Shown in pieces: positions 16,119-29,268 of a DNA stretch of 64,000 nucleotides (position 1 is the first letter of the stretch; each line of letters begins with the position of its first letter). A model generated the notes under the pieces. The model had not been told where the DNA came from, searched no databases, and was given only the letters and a program-made list of their open reading frames with translations. Position numbers and translations under genes: made by a program. Source of the DNA: Thunnus maccoyii (Eukaryota; Chordata; Actinopteri; Scombriformes; Scombridae); contig NC_056548.1 of NCBI RefSeq assembly GCF_910596095.1, forward strand, positions 11,247,151 through 11,311,150, in the 5' to 3' direction.

Positions 16119-19100
16119 ATGTCGGTGCTCAAGGAGAACCAGTGTTACGGTCTGTCCAGCGGTAAACTGAGCCGCGGTGGTAACGTCTCCGTCTTTCACG
16201 TCAAACTCACTGACAGCGCGGCAAGAGCCATTAGCACCTTTCAGAACGGCAAGGTGGGTTGTTTTTTAAACATTTCACCCTCAAGTACTTGACATTATGT
16301 AAACTTATGTTTTGAATTTGTTGCCCCACGTCGTCAAGGGGACCCTTACTTAAAAACAAAGTGGTAAAAAAAGGCTACCAAGGCGGGTTTGTGCTTCTCA
16401 TTTCAAGCCCGAACTTCACCACTATGTGTCTTCCCCGTTTGTTGTCTCCTACAAGCCTGCTTTTGCTATGAAATGGAAATACATGTTGCATAATACAATG
16501 CGGAAACGCTTCCCTGTGTGATGCTGCTTGTAACAAGCTGTCGGCCAAGTCGTTTACAAGCTGCTGGCAAGTATTATGGATGCTAATGAGTGTCTGGGAA
16601 TCGAGGAGAAAAGAAAGGAGCAGGCTGTTGGGGGGGGGTGGGGGGGGGGGGAGTAACAGTTAGTAGGAGAGATTTTTTTGCATTTGAGAGATGGAGCACT
16701 TATTATTTTTGCGAAACAGACACAGAGTTGCAGCCTTTAAAAAAAAAATTAAAAAAAATCTTCACCAGAGCTTGAGGGAGACAGATGGAAAGCACAGACA
16801 GATGGATAAAATCAAAATTAAAACATTTGACCCAGTTTATTACAAATGAATCAGACGCTGCAGGAAGTCTGTAGCAGTGAAACAGTCATGTACACTTCCT
16901 CAATTCAGCAATTCCTAGTAATGCGGATAGAAAAGTCCTCACTGTAGGCTTGTTCCAGTCACCCCCTTTTCTGCTGAAAGGTGAAAACCACACTGCCTCT
17001 GTCATATCTCAGTTTTAGTGTAATACTGTCATGATGAAATAAAAAGCATCATGAGGAAAACACCTGATGCAGAGCTGAGTCTACCACACATAAAATCACA
17101 CATACACACAATACTGCTGTACACATATCTAGTTTCCTTATTTAGCTTTTAAGTGTGGCTATTCATAACTCACTTGGCCTGATCACAGAGACACGCACAC
17201 ACAAAAAACACCTGCACTTGAAACCAGGCCACCTTACTCATCAACAGGTGGACTCACAAATCATTTCCATGAAAAGGTCAATTAGATTCAGACTTTCTGT
17301 CCGTGTTTCAAATGTGTTGCGCTGGACTGTCATTTCTGCAGTTGGCTATGGGCTAAATCACCCCCGTGCGAGATGACAGCTTGTTATTTCACCGTGTTTC
17401 ATCATATTCTCATACGACAAGCTGCTGTATTTTAACGGCAAGTTGTAATGACCTTAGCCGAGCTCTTGTAGCTGTGTTAAAAATCAAATTAGATTTGTTT
17501 AAAGAGCTCTTCGTGCACAAGTGTCATGATTAACCAGTAATTCTCCCATCCCAAAGGGGTATGTATACCTGCTGGGGATGTGTGGTAAGATTATGGAGTA
17601 GAAAATAGAAATTATGATTGGGTGAAAAATATCATATCTGTGTTAAAGGGAAAAGTAAGCACGTCAATAGGATTACAAATTGATGTGAGGCTGATCTTTA
17701 AGTATAGAGCTGTTATGATTAATCTATTATTCATCCAAAAAGATACAGGAGATAGTTTTTTCTGAATTGCATTTTAAAATTCAAGCTCTCCACCAGCAGT
17801 AATATTTCAGATTCATTCAGTCAAGGTGGACAACAATCCCTGACCTTACATTAAAATGCTTCCAATAAGTTATAAGTAGTTAAGTATAGTGTATAGATTT
17901 TAAAAAATCTGGAAAAGAGAGGACTAGTATTGGCCAATAACAAGAGTTGAGGTATCAGAATTGGTTATGGGAGAGAAAAAATTGGATCGATTCATCACTA
18001 ATTGTCACAGTAACCAGTAAACTACCAGCTACTATAAGTCAACTGCAAAGTGCTTGCCCCCTACCAACCTGGGTCAGTATGTGCTGTGATTGAGAGTAAA
18101 AAAAACTAGTTGTTAAGCAAGAAGAGAAGTCAAAATAGATATTAAAAACATGGTTAAAACATTGAGCCTCTGCTACACTAAGTGGTAATAATGTGACTCT
18201 AAACTTGACCAAAACTTCTGATAAAATGAACCCATAAACATACATAATTCCAAGATCGCTATGCTTGAAATTAATGAAAAAATATCCACCTTTTTATATG
18301 ATCAGTAGTGTCAACATCCATTCAAAAGAACACATTTGGAACATGGGAGGTGTTGTCAATGAAAGGGTGCTTGAGCTCATCTGATTGGGCTGTGAGGGTA
18401 AAAAAAAAAAAAAAAAGTTGGGAGCCGCTGTGATACATGATACACAGACATGAAGAACAATGGCCTACAGAAAGAAAACCAAATGAATCAAGTAATTGTA
18501 AAACCACACTGAAGCAGGACAGAAACGCTCATAGAGGGGACATCCTTTGTGTTTATGTTTATGTATCTGTGCAAATGATTTGTCTTTTGATTTGTCTCCA
18601 GGGTTGGTCCTCCCATCCCACCATCTGTTTTAATGGAAACCAAGGGGTAAGAAGAAACTGGCCTCTTTGTTGACATATGTTAATTCATTAATTTCATATG
18701 ATAAATGTTAAATATTATAAATCTCATTTTCTGTCTCTGTCTGCATCTCTTTTTTTTGTTATCTCTCTCTCGTGTTACAGAGAATCAGGATCCCTTGCTC
18801 GAAGGATAGCAATGAAGCAAGGACTTTCACCTTTGGCGTGACCAATGTTGCCCGTGACAATCCGCATGGAAGCTTTGACTGCATCCAACAGCTCAGCACT
18901 GGGTAAAACACAAGAAAAATATACAGATACACAAATAATCTACAATAAATGCCAAAAAATTGTGAAAAGTTTGGGAATTATCCATCAAATCTGGTATTGA
19001 GTCCTGCCACAAATACAGTAGAAATCTTTGTAGCTCTTTCCAGAACCAAACATGAAGAACAGATGTTTATGGTTTAATCAGGGTCCTTTAATTTTATTAC

Positions 19101-22100
19101 ATATTCCTGGAAATATTTGATGTATTTTGCAGGTATTTAACATTTTACAGAGAGGGAGGTGCAATTTGATACAAATTATGAGGAAAAAAATGGAAAAATT
19201 CTTAATGAATTAAACTCTTAACAATTCTTTGATTGACAGAAAGTACTTTGTATTAATATTAGTGTATTTATACTACCATATTACATAAACCATTCAAAGA
19301 AATGTCCTGAGCAACTACTTTTAGGAAATAGCTGAACAAACCTACATATGAAACTACAACTCATCTAGTTTACCTTAACGTCAAGCATCTAGACGGCGAA
19401 ACAATCTTTCATTTGAAAGAGATAAGGACTCCTGAAAGCTGTGTCAGATCGCTGTCTGTAATCGCTGTCCTCCCTCCCTCCGCTTCCCAGTGCTGCCGAG
19501 GAGCTGTCATGTCTCGGGGTGATTCAGAAGAAGATGACAGTCAAAGCCACAGATGACTCGTACGATAAGGCTCTTCAGAGCATGGCTCAAGTTGAAGAGG
19601 AGACGCGTAGCCGAGGGGCCATTGTCATCAAACATGGGGGACGTTTTCAGGGTAGGAAGCACAGTACACACTCACTCACATGTGCACAAAGCCCAAAAGA
19701 CAAATTTATACTGTATTGTGCTGATAATATCCAAAAAAGCACAGTCAGCCCTATTGCATTTGGTTGCCATAGCAACATGTATAGTAACTAGTGACATAGT
19801 AATGGTGTAACTCGTTTTCTCCTTTTGTGTGTATTCTACTCTTAAGTAAACTTTCTCTACACTACACATGTGTACACATACATATAGAGTATCTGTTGTT
19901 GTACATATTTATATCATATATCACTGTTTTAAAGGATGCTGAGATTCTGCAGGACTACAAACCTATTTTCTGAACATACAGTGACTCTGGGTTCTGCAAA
20001 TATACAGCAAACTCATCAGCAATATGCATACACATGAAAAAACCAGTGATTGAGCGCTTTTTTTTTTTTTTTTTTTTTTTTGTCACCGCTGGCTTTCTAC
20101 TTCAAACCACCAAGCCACTTCCTTCTAATAGATATGTTAGTCAACATCATCTTCTCTCAGTAAATGTACCAACAAACTTTGATGATTTTGTCAGTTTAGA
20201 GGAAGCCTGTGCACAAGGTTTGTGCTGCTGTGTAGTTATTTCCGAAATTAGATAGCAGCTCTCTAAGACGTGAGTTCATATTTTTAACCAAATGTGGGTT
20301 TCTGAAGAGGTGAAATAAAGTCTCTTTATCCACAATACTAATAACTAGTTTCCCTGTGGTGTAGAGCTAAAACAATTAGTCAATCAACAGAAAATTAACT
20401 GAAGTTTTAGTCTTTTTTTTACATTTGCTGGTTGCAGCTCCTCAGATCTAAGGATTTGAAACTTTTATGTGTCATAAATGATAGAAAACTGAATATCTTT
20501 GGATTTTGGAATGTTGCTCAGACAAAACAATGACGGAGACATTTGAAGATGTCACCATGGTCTCTAAGAAATTATAATGGGCAATTTTACAGATATTTTA
20601 TAGGAAACACGATAATGAAAATAATCATTAGTTGCAGCCCTACTCTCGTGTCTGATCTTGCTAGATTTAGTCTGAAATTGCATGCTCTTTAAAGCAGTAG
20701 TTACACAATTGGGTGTTTCCTAGTACAACCTTCTTTTTAATTCATTTAAGAATGAAAAAAGACTGCACAAGGTTACCTTTTGATGTTGGAAGCATCAATC
20801 AGGCTTCTGTGAACTCCTCAAGATTACGTTTGAAGATATTTTTGCTTTATTCGGGCTGTTCTGTGTTTGATGTGAGATTTTCTGCTACCTTGCAGGCAAG
20901 AAGGTCACAGTACGAGCCCCAGCCCCAGCGCTGGCCAGCCTGACCAAACCTCGACCCTCGCCCCAGTCCCTCCTCAGCAACATTAAGAAGGGTGTCGGCA
21001 TGTCCAAGCTGAGGAAGGGCGCCTGTGCATCAAACAGGAGGAGCGTGAGTGACGTGCGGGAGAGGCCGCTCAAGGAGAGGGTGAAACACCTGCTGGCTCT
21101 GAGGCCGTACAAGAGGCCTGAGCTGATCTTGAGACTACAGAAAGATGGACTGACAGCGGGAGACAACGATATGCTCGACTCTGTGCTGATGGAGGTTAAT
21201 GCTTTTCTGTTTTAGCCAGATAAATACAGCAGGTTTTTTTCTGGCAGCACACAGGAAGAAACATTTGGGAGCATAAGGGAAAGTTATGAAACTAAACTGC
21301 CCTTTAGAATAAATTGAACATTTTGCCAGTAAGCCAACACAACATTATACACTGAGAGAACAGGGACCACATCAGTTCCTTACTTAAGTTTGATGCATGA
21401 GCTTTTGTGGGAATTAAACATTTAAACTTGAATGAATGATCAGGGGTAGGTTTGGATTCTCAGCACTGAAGATAAGTCTTTTCTCAACCGTTTTTGTGTG
21501 TGTTTGTCTGTGTGCAGGTCGGCCAGCTCAATAGAAGAGACAACACTTTTGTACTAAAGGACGGTCTGTATAAGGAGCTGCAGAAGGACTGGCCTGGCTA
21601 CACCTCAGGGGACCAGCAGCTTCTAAAGCGAATCCTTGTCAGGTAACACAGATGAGAATCAGCTTTAGAAATCTGGTACTGCAATTTGAGAACTCTCACC
21701 ATTTGCAGGCAATGAGTGACTCAGCTTACAGTTTTCTTTTCATACCCTCTGTTCACTTTGTCAGTTCGTTTGAGGTTTTACACGTAATATTCCTCCTGTT
21801 AACCACAGCTCTAACACTCCTGCAAATTATCTGCCTGTATATTGCCTCATCAGCATGTAGATTAGAATATACATGCAGATCTGAAAGTGCTGGTGTTGTG
21901 GCTCTAAAATTAGATGTTATTGGTTGGACCTGGTGTCTGACTTTTCTTTTTCCACCTTTCTGTAATCAATTACAAAGGGGAAAACCTTTTGTTGTATAAG
22001 CAAAGCAGAGTATTGTGTTTCTAGAAATTATTATAGCCATTTAAAATAAAAGTATCGCATTCTCTTTACTTTGCAGGAGACTGTTTCAACCACAACAGAA

Positions 22101-23728
22101 CCTCCTCTCTGTCCCCGAGGCCCAGGTCAGCCCACTGCGAGACACCCCCAACTCCTCCCCAGCACACCGCCCAAAACATTCCCTGCCAGAGGAATACACT
22201 GACCCTCTGGCTAGCAAGAAACCCAGGATATCCCACTTGTCTAGCAAAACAGCCAGTGACAAGTCAAGATTGAGGTCATCTGAACAAGCGGCTCATAAAG
22301 ATGTCACACGAGCCACAGGGGATGACAGGCAAAGGAACTCGCTTGATCCTCGAAAGCTTTTTGACTCCTTGCAGTCAGCAGTCTGTCAGCAGGAAACCGA
22401 GGTGACTGACAGGCTAAAGCCAACTCCCTGTGCTCGGGAGGAGCCTGAAGGCCACCCTCAACCCGACTCCGATCGCCCCCCGTCCCCTCTGATAGTGCCC
22501 GATCTTGACAGACACACAATCAAAAGGAAGAAGAGCAAACACAAACACAGAGACCACGTAAGTACAAGAAGCAAAAAAAAAAGCACTTTTTATTTGCTTC
22601 CTTGTTGAAATATTCAAATCATTTGACGCATTGTTGATTTATTTTTGTTTTGTCAAGGAGAAGGAGAGGTGGAGAGACAAGAAAGAGAGGAGAACGCATC
22701 ACAGCTCAGAGGATCCAAAGAAGAAAGTCTCTCTGGACTGCACTGGTGAGTGCTGTCAGTTGTTGACGTGTGACAAAAAGTGTCAAATTTTCAGTTTGTT
22801 TTTTTTTTTAATTGTGTGACATTGTTCTTTCTTGTCAGACCCTGAAGAAATTTTGTTTGCCTCTAATGTGCTCCAAGCGGACAATGACACAGTAGATTAT
22901 TTATCGTAAGTATGCAGTAGATTATCCTAAAATCAGGAATTTATTCTTCCAATGGTCAGCAAAAAATCTAATTAATGTATATCTAAAAAATGATTTTCAT
23001 AAGAAAAAATTTTGCCGTCAGGTGTGTGATCTTTACTGATCTGATCATAGCGACCCTCTTTAACTTTCTCCGCACAGGACGTATACGAAGATTTGCAGCC
23101 AAGACCAGAGACAGGGTTACAAACAAGACTTTAACAAGGAGTACAACGAGTACCGAGATTTACATGCCCATATCGACAGCGTGACGCGGCAGTTCATGGA
23201 GCTGGACACACAGCTCAAACAGCTACACCATGAATCACGTAAATACAAGGTTAGTACATACAGAAATGAAGCGCTAAACTTTTGAGTTTTTATGTTTGGG
23301 CATCACTCTCTCTCCCGTAGACTTAAAGGTGGCTATAAGAAGTTTCAACCATTTTAGAAACTACTTTAAAATATATGACAATTTAAAATAAATGACAATT
23401 TAACTACTTTGGTTTAGAGACAATAATGTTACTTAAACTGTATTTCTCTCCTGCAGACAGTACATAATAAGATTCTTCAAGAGTATCGCCGTATTAAAAA
23501 GGTAACTTTCTTAAAATTTGCCTAATGCAACAATTACTCTGCACTTTTTTTGTGTCATAATAAAGTCTTTTTATTTTTCGTCCCTTTTTTTTTTTTTAGT
23601 CCAACCCCAACTACAGCCAGGATAAGATGCGCTGTGAATATCTACACAGCAAACTGGCCCACATAAAGAAGCTCATATCAGAGTACGACCAACGACAACT
23701 GGGCGCGGACCGTTCCTTTCCAAACTGA
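16119..23728 (+). CDS. ell: RNA polymerase II elongation factor ELL, complete, 12 exons
   Basis: Exons: 16119-16253, 18602-18646, 18781-18902, 19491-19651, 20896-21194, 21518-21642, 22077-22557, 22658-22745, 22839-22905, 23078-23249, 23457-23501 and 23600-23728. They sum to 622 aa plus stop, close to human ELL (621). ELL raises the elongation rate of RNA polymerase II and is a core subunit of the super and little elongation complexes in the nucleus. The N-terminal ELL domain shows VSVFHVKLTDSA, NPHGSFDCIQQ, MAQVEEETRSR and LKERVKHLLALRPYKRPELIL. A Ser/Pro/Lys-rich middle has ASKKPRISH and a basic KRKKSKHKHRD. The C-terminal occludin/ELL homology domain shows YNEYRDLHAHI, LQEYRRIKK and RCEYLHSKLAHIKKLISEYDQRQL. 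Ohnologue ell rather than ell2/ell3 is supported by the adjoining ssbp4. Exon 8 has a tandem acceptor (AAGGAG), so one Glu may be optional. Confidence 0.95.
20365..20642. mobile_element. hAT-like MITE, best-preserved copy, in ell intron 4
   Basis: It starts AGAGCTAAAACAATTAGTCAA and ends AATAATCATTAGTTGCAGCCC. Inside are CTGGTTGCAGCTCCTCAG, GAATATCTTTGGATTTTGG and CAGACAAAACAATG. The same inner motifs recur at 3505-3745, 26778-27110, 29488-29710 and 35880-36150. This is a very abundant teleost non-autonomous repeat, and it ends about 250 nt before ell exon 5. Confidence 0.6.
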
Positions 23729-24750
23729 AGAAGCTGACTCGCAGACGAGTGAACTTGGTGATTTCAATAAACACCCCGAGGCAGGGATGGTTCACGCTGC
23801 AAAGCCCGAGCTGGTTTCTATGAGCAGAATGGCTAAACGCAGTCTCACGAGACCTGCTGGAAATGTCAGTGAGGTTGGGAAGTCATTCGTGAAGAGCAGC
23901 AGTAGTACGCCGGGGAAAAGCAGCCCTTTTAATATGAGTTCTTTTCTTGGAATATGAGATATTTTCTTTGAACCTAAGGGCTGGTACTACAGTGACATGA
24001 TACTGCCATGGACAAAGAGCGTAACAATAGTTTTACAAAGGCTCTTAAAACTAAGCTCTTTAAAATGAAAACTGATAAACGTGGAGGGAAGGTGCAAAGC
24101 CTAAAAGAAACAAAAAACACTTGTAGATTCCTGTCCGCATCACACATTTAACTTCTTTTGTGAATGAGATGAAAACATCAATTTGAGTATTTGCTTATGT
24201 GTTCTGTCAGCCATGTCAGAGTTCAAGTTTTCAGCTGGAAGCATGTTATAAATGCACACTGCACATACCCAGACAGCTCATATGAAAAGCAGGTGAGGGT
24301 TACTTCTCTCCTTGTCAGAGAAGACATGGCAGCTGGGATGCAGATGTGCACATCCTGGGAAGACATCTGTCGTCTTCTTTGGGTTCGGTGAGATGAAACT
24401 GTATCGGTGTTGTTGTCAGTTCTCAGTTCAGGCCTGATCTACTTGGTAAGGTAATACTTCAGGACTGGATTCATAGTATTCCACTGGTGTTATCCTTCAT
24501 TCGTCGTTTTCTTGGAGCACAGAAGACTGTTACGTTGAATATAATGTGAACTTGAAGTTGTATTCAGGGAATTAACAGTATAAGTTGCAGTATAGGTTTG
24601 ATTTGAAACTTGTTTTAATTATCAGAATAGAGAAAGTTATGGATTTGTTACTGTAAGCTGTGATGGCAAAAGATTGAGATATAAAAAGATATTGCATGCA
24701 GTGTAACTTACAGAATGCATGAGGAAATAAATCAGATTTTGTTGGAATTT
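23729..24750 (+). other. ell: ell 3'UTR
   Basis: No reading frame is supported after the ell stop. AATAAA stands at 24726-24731 and an A run begins at about 24750, fitting a 1.0 kb 3'UTR. An earlier AATAAA at about 23766 could give a very short form. Confidence 0.55.
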
Positions 24751-25279
24751 GAAAAAAAAAAAATCTTTTGTATTCATTTTAAATGTTCCAATCTATATTC
24801 CTTTTTCATTCACCGGCCTGTCAAAAACATCAAGCAATGCACTTATTATAAATATGCTAAGTTAGAAAATATAAGTAAAGAATAGGTATAAATGAATTAA
24901 AACAGGTTAGATGTTTTAATTCACTGGAGTAAATATCAGTTCCAGTCAAGCACCAGCAGATAAACTGTGCCTCATCATTATAGAAGGAATTTGAAGGGAT
25001 TTCCAGTTTGTTTTATGTCTGTGAAAGTTTATTTCAAATCTGAAAGCTAGCATCAATTGTAAATCAATTATTCAGTGTGTTTTCTGACAGAGGTGATTTA
25101 CAGTATGCTTAAACCTCAAACTCTCAAGCATTTATTATAAATACCCTGAAGTTGGAAACTATAAGTAAAGAATGGGTGTGAATCTGTAACTTATTAAAGG
25201 CAGCTGAACCTAAAAGTTAAACATGTATGTTAGAAAGGTAAATCTGATCCTAGAATCAGTTGTTGGTTAATAATTTAGT

Positions 25280-26095
25280 GTACAGTGGTATAATGTAACA
25301 AAATTTACTCAAGTACTGTATTTTAGTGCTTGAAGTAATTTTATTTTACTTGAGTATTTGTATTTTCTGCTATTTAATACTTGTATTTCTACATTTTTTT
25401 CAAAGTTTCTTTGCAGATTTTACACACAAAACATGATCAACAAATAAAAAATGATGCATCATTATTGATAAAACTACCCAACTGTATATGAAGTCGTTAA
25501 AATCATTGTTACCTTGACCAGCTACAACATTAAAAAGCTGCTTTACACATGGAAACATCAATAATTAGGCTATTATCCAATTATCAATACTAAAACGTAT
25601 ATTAATGTAACTCTGAAAAGGGCCATTTTCGATTACGAGTACTTTAATAAAAGTGAGAGAAGCAATACTACAGTATAAACTTCACTATTATAAGTAAAAG
25701 TCCTGCAATCAAAATTATACATAAGTAAAAGAACAGAATTACAGTCAGCAACATATTGAAAGTGACAGTACTTATGATGGAGGCCCAGTCTGTGTTATAG
25801 TATTGCATATCATAATTAAGAATTCGTTATTATTGATGCATTAATGAGAGCAGCATGTTAATGTTGTTATCATCTTAGATAAATATAAGACTTGCATGAA
25901 CAGTTTTCATCTGAGATATAACTAACTATAGCCCTCTTGAGTAAAGTAGTGAAATAAAAAGTACAATATTTTCCTCTAAAATGACGTGGAGTAGAAGTAT
26001 AAATGAACACAAAATGAAAGTATTCAAGTAAATTACAAATACTTTAAAATTGTACCAAAATACAGACATTAAATTAACTCATTTCACCACTGTGG
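25280..26095. mobile_element. DNA transposon-like repeat with CAGTGGT termini
   Basis: The left end CAGTGGTATAATGTAAC, followed by TTTACTCAAGTACTG, is mirrored on the right by CAAGTAAATTACAAATACTT and CATTTCACCACTG. Inside are TACTTGAGTATTTGTATTTTC and a string of TAAAAGTCCTGCAATCAAAA type. This matches a common fish repeat of about 0.8 kb with CAGTGGTG inverted ends. It fills most of the spacer between ell and d2hgdh. Confidence 0.6.
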
Positions 26096-26127
26096 GTGGA
26101 AGAAGAACCAATAATTTAGGAATTAAA

Positions 26128-26180
26128 TGCATTATTATTATTATTATTATTGTTATTATTATTATTGTTGTTGTTGTTGA
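26128..26180. repeat. ATT/GTT trinucleotide microsatellite
   Basis: An uninterrupted ATT run with one GTT is followed by a GTT run, just outside the repeat that ends near 26095. It produces short spurious Ile/Val-rich reading frames on both strands. Confidence 0.9.
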
Positions 26181-26218
26181 ATCTTGGTTTGTAGTGATTG
26201 ATAATGATAAAAGGTTCC

Positions 26219-26450
26219 CGCCCATTGGCTGAATCTGAAAGCCTGATTCTGATTGGTCCGTGCTCAGCTCCATGACCTTTCACCCTCAACTGCTTCCTGC
26301 ACTTGCTGACTTGTTAGTTGTAAACACTAAATAAGACATCTGTTAAGACCCTTAACTACCCTTGAACCTTGAGACACATCTCGCACAGAGATACGACACA
26401 TCTTAGCACACAGGCACACAGCGATGCGGGCTGTTAAGTGAACATTTATG
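26219..26450 (+). promoter_or_regulatory. d2hgdh: Probable d2hgdh promoter and non-coding exon 1
   Basis: Two inverted CCAAT boxes (ATTGG at 26224-26228 and 26252-26256), 28 bp apart, resemble paired NF-Y sites. A possible first exon ends at 26450, where TTTATG is followed by the donor GTAAGT. The coding exon then begins at 27712 after the acceptor CTCTCTGCAG. The short ATG frame near 26423 (MRAVK, then stop) would be an upstream ORF if this exon is transcribed. The start site is inferred. Confidence 0.45.
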
Positions 26451-26777
26451 GTAAGTAATTATAGAAATTGGTCGCTAAATTCTTGTCAAACATTGTGCTA
26501 ATCGAGCTAACTGAAGTAACAGTGACGTTAGGTGCAAGATGAAATTAACTGTTTATTCTGGTGATAGCACTGACGTAATTTTAGCTTTCTTATACGAAAA
26601 GCGGAGCCAGTTTGTCTGCAGTTTAGTAGCATTAAAGGTAAATGTCTTCGGGGAAGCAACTTGCAAACGTGTTATTTCTTCCATTGCTGCAATAACAAAA
26701 AGACTTTATGTTTCTACAATCTAGATGTTTATTGTAACTATCCTGAAATGTTACAAAAGTAAAATTCCTGTTTCAGA

Positions 26778-27115
26778 TTAGACCTCAAACAATTAATCGA
26801 TAGCTAAATAATAATAATAATTATAACATTATTCTACAAAAATTTAGATAATTATTGAATTGTTTTTAAAAAGGGTTTTAAGTTTTTAAGCAAAAATGCT
26901 TTCATTCAGCTTCTCAAATGTGAATATTTGCTGGTTTTCCTAATATGAAAATACTCATATTAAACTTAACATTTTGTTTTGTTTTTTTTACTGTTAGACG
27001 TATGATTATCTCTCCTTTGGGCTTTGGAATTATTATAGCTATTTTCTGATATTTTATGGATCAAAGGATAAATTGGAAAAATAATCAGAGAATAAATTGA
27101 TATCAATAATGATTA
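26778..27115. mobile_element. Degenerate hAT-like MITE copy in d2hgdh 5' intron
   Basis: It begins AGACCTCAAACAATTAATCGA and ends GATATCAATAATGATTAC. Internal CAGCTTCTCAAATGTGAA and TATTTTCTGATATTTTATGGA match the family seen at 20365 and 35880. Confidence 0.5.
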
Positions 27116-27450
27116 CAAAGGACAGAACTCCCCATGCACAGCCAGTATTTTCAGTCAGGTGCTGGTTGGTCGCAGGAACATATAGGGTGAAAGGAGCTTT
27201 ATTAGGCTCCTAATAAAGTCACAGTAAAGTCATCTCAGTGTGCGGTGGTTAATTTTGATTTTCACCATAAATAATGATTATTTTAGGTAAGATTTGTGTA
27301 AAAAAAAAAAAAACATTTTAAGATTGACTTTTTGACAATTGGAGTTTGGAATTGGTCAGCGATAAATAGAATAAGGTATCACTTATATATTGACATTGAC
27401 TTTCTTTGATAATGTGTTTTACAGATCTTTTCAGAATTTGTCAGTATGTG

Positions 27451-27474
27451 AGAGAGAGAGAGAGAGAGAGAGAG
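27451..27474. repeat. AG dinucleotide microsatellite
   Basis: Twelve AG units lie about 240 nt upstream of the first d2hgdh coding exon. Confidence 0.9.
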
Positions 27475-27713
27475 TTATGCCATAAAGTGGCTATTAGCTT
27501 ATCGCAGGTATGTTTCCATGTTGGCTGATAAGTAACAAGAAGTTGGATTTTACAACTTTGGACATAACTAGATCCAACTATCCAACCTGGAAAATAAGAA
27601 GAAGTATATCTGTTGCACTGAGAGGTTTACCAGCTTCTGTCTTATGTAACAAGACTGATGATTCATCCCATTTATCTCCTACAGCCTGTTTTACCTTTCA
27701 ACTCTCTGCAGTC

Positions 27714-29233
27714 ATGGCTGGGATTTTGCACAGGACACTAAGACTGAGGACAGCTCTGAGCGCCCTCTCATCTACTGCCACAGCCAGACCTTCACATGTA
27801 GACCTCTGCAGTCCGGTTCTCCTCACCAGCTCATGGCAGTTTGGAGCCTGCTGTCGAAAGCTGCACGCTGGGGCAGATGGTCCAAAACAGTCCCCCGCTG
27901 CAGCCCCAGAGAGGCTGCCGTTCTCCAGAGTAACTGAAGAAGATTTGAACTTCTTCAGGAAAATTCTTCAAGCCAGAACCATCACTGATCCAGACCTGCT
28001 GGAGTCAAGTAATGTGGACTGGCTAAAGTCAGTGAGAGGTGAAACCTGGAACTGAATAAACTCATTCTACTTGTACAACGATGTATTTCATATTTCTGAT
28101 TCACTGATGTTCACTTCAGGTTCCAGTGAAGTGTTGCTGAGACCTCAGACAACAGAAGAAGTTTCTCAAATTCTCAGGTAAAGAACAAACAGCTGGTGGA
28201 CAGATAAACAGACAACTGAGGTGTATATCAGAGGCTTAAAGTTGTCTTATTCCTCTCATTCCCCTGATGTAGTTATTGTAACAATCGTAACCTGGCAGTG
28301 AACACACAAGGAGGAAACACCGGGCTGGTGGGAGGAAGTGTGCCAGTTTATGATGAGATCATCCTCTCCACTGCTCTCATGAACAACATCCTTAGCTTTG
28401 ATAGTATTTCTGGTGAGACTCAAAATATTGAATCTTCAAAAAAAAAAAAGAAGTGTTTGAATCATCTTGAGAGATCCTTTTCTCCATCTGGCAGGTATTC
28501 TGACGTGCCAGGCCGGTTGTGTCCTGGAGAACTTGTCTCTCTACCTGGAGGAGAGAGACTACATCATGCCACTGGATCTGGGGGCAAAAGGCAGTTGCCA
28601 CATTGGGGGCAACGTTGCAACTAATGCGGGCGGACTCCGGCTGCTGCGATATGGCTCTTTACACGGGACCGTGTTGGGTGTGGAAGTGGTTAGTTGAGTA
28701 AATAAATGAGGGGCTGCAGAGGAAAGGTGTCTTATATTGAAGGATAGAATAATTGATCTAATGCTTGTGTTTATGAATGTACAGGTGTTGGCAGATGGGC
28801 GGGTGCTGGACTGCTTGGCCACGCTGAGGAAAGATAATACAGGATATGACCTGAAACAGCTCTTTATAGGATCAGAGGGCACACTGGGGGTCATTACCGC
28901 AGTGTCCGTCCTTTGTCCACGGAAACCCAAATCTGTCAATGTGGTTTTCCTGGGTAGGAATTTCTCACATCTACAAGCACAAAACTGTGTGCAGGCAGTT
29001 TAGAAAATTGTGTCATAGTTGTTAAAGATTAGAGTTTATGAGTTGGCGGCTAAATCATACCTTCCTTATCTCTGTTTTTAGGTTGTGAGACCTTCGAGCA
29101 GCTGCTGAAGACATTTCAGCTGTGCAGAGGCATGCTGGGAGAAATTCTGTCAGCCTACGAGTTCTTGGACAGTGAATGTATGAGGCTGCTGAATACGCAC
29201 CTCAAACTTCCCAATCCCATCTCCGGTACACAG

Positions 29234-29268
<35 letters not shown>

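Noticed and set aside
27510-27713. Upstream in-frame extension of the d2hgdh first coding exon
   Set aside because: It lies before a good acceptor (CTCTCTGCAG), lacks presequence character, and would precede the conserved mitochondrial start MAGILHR.
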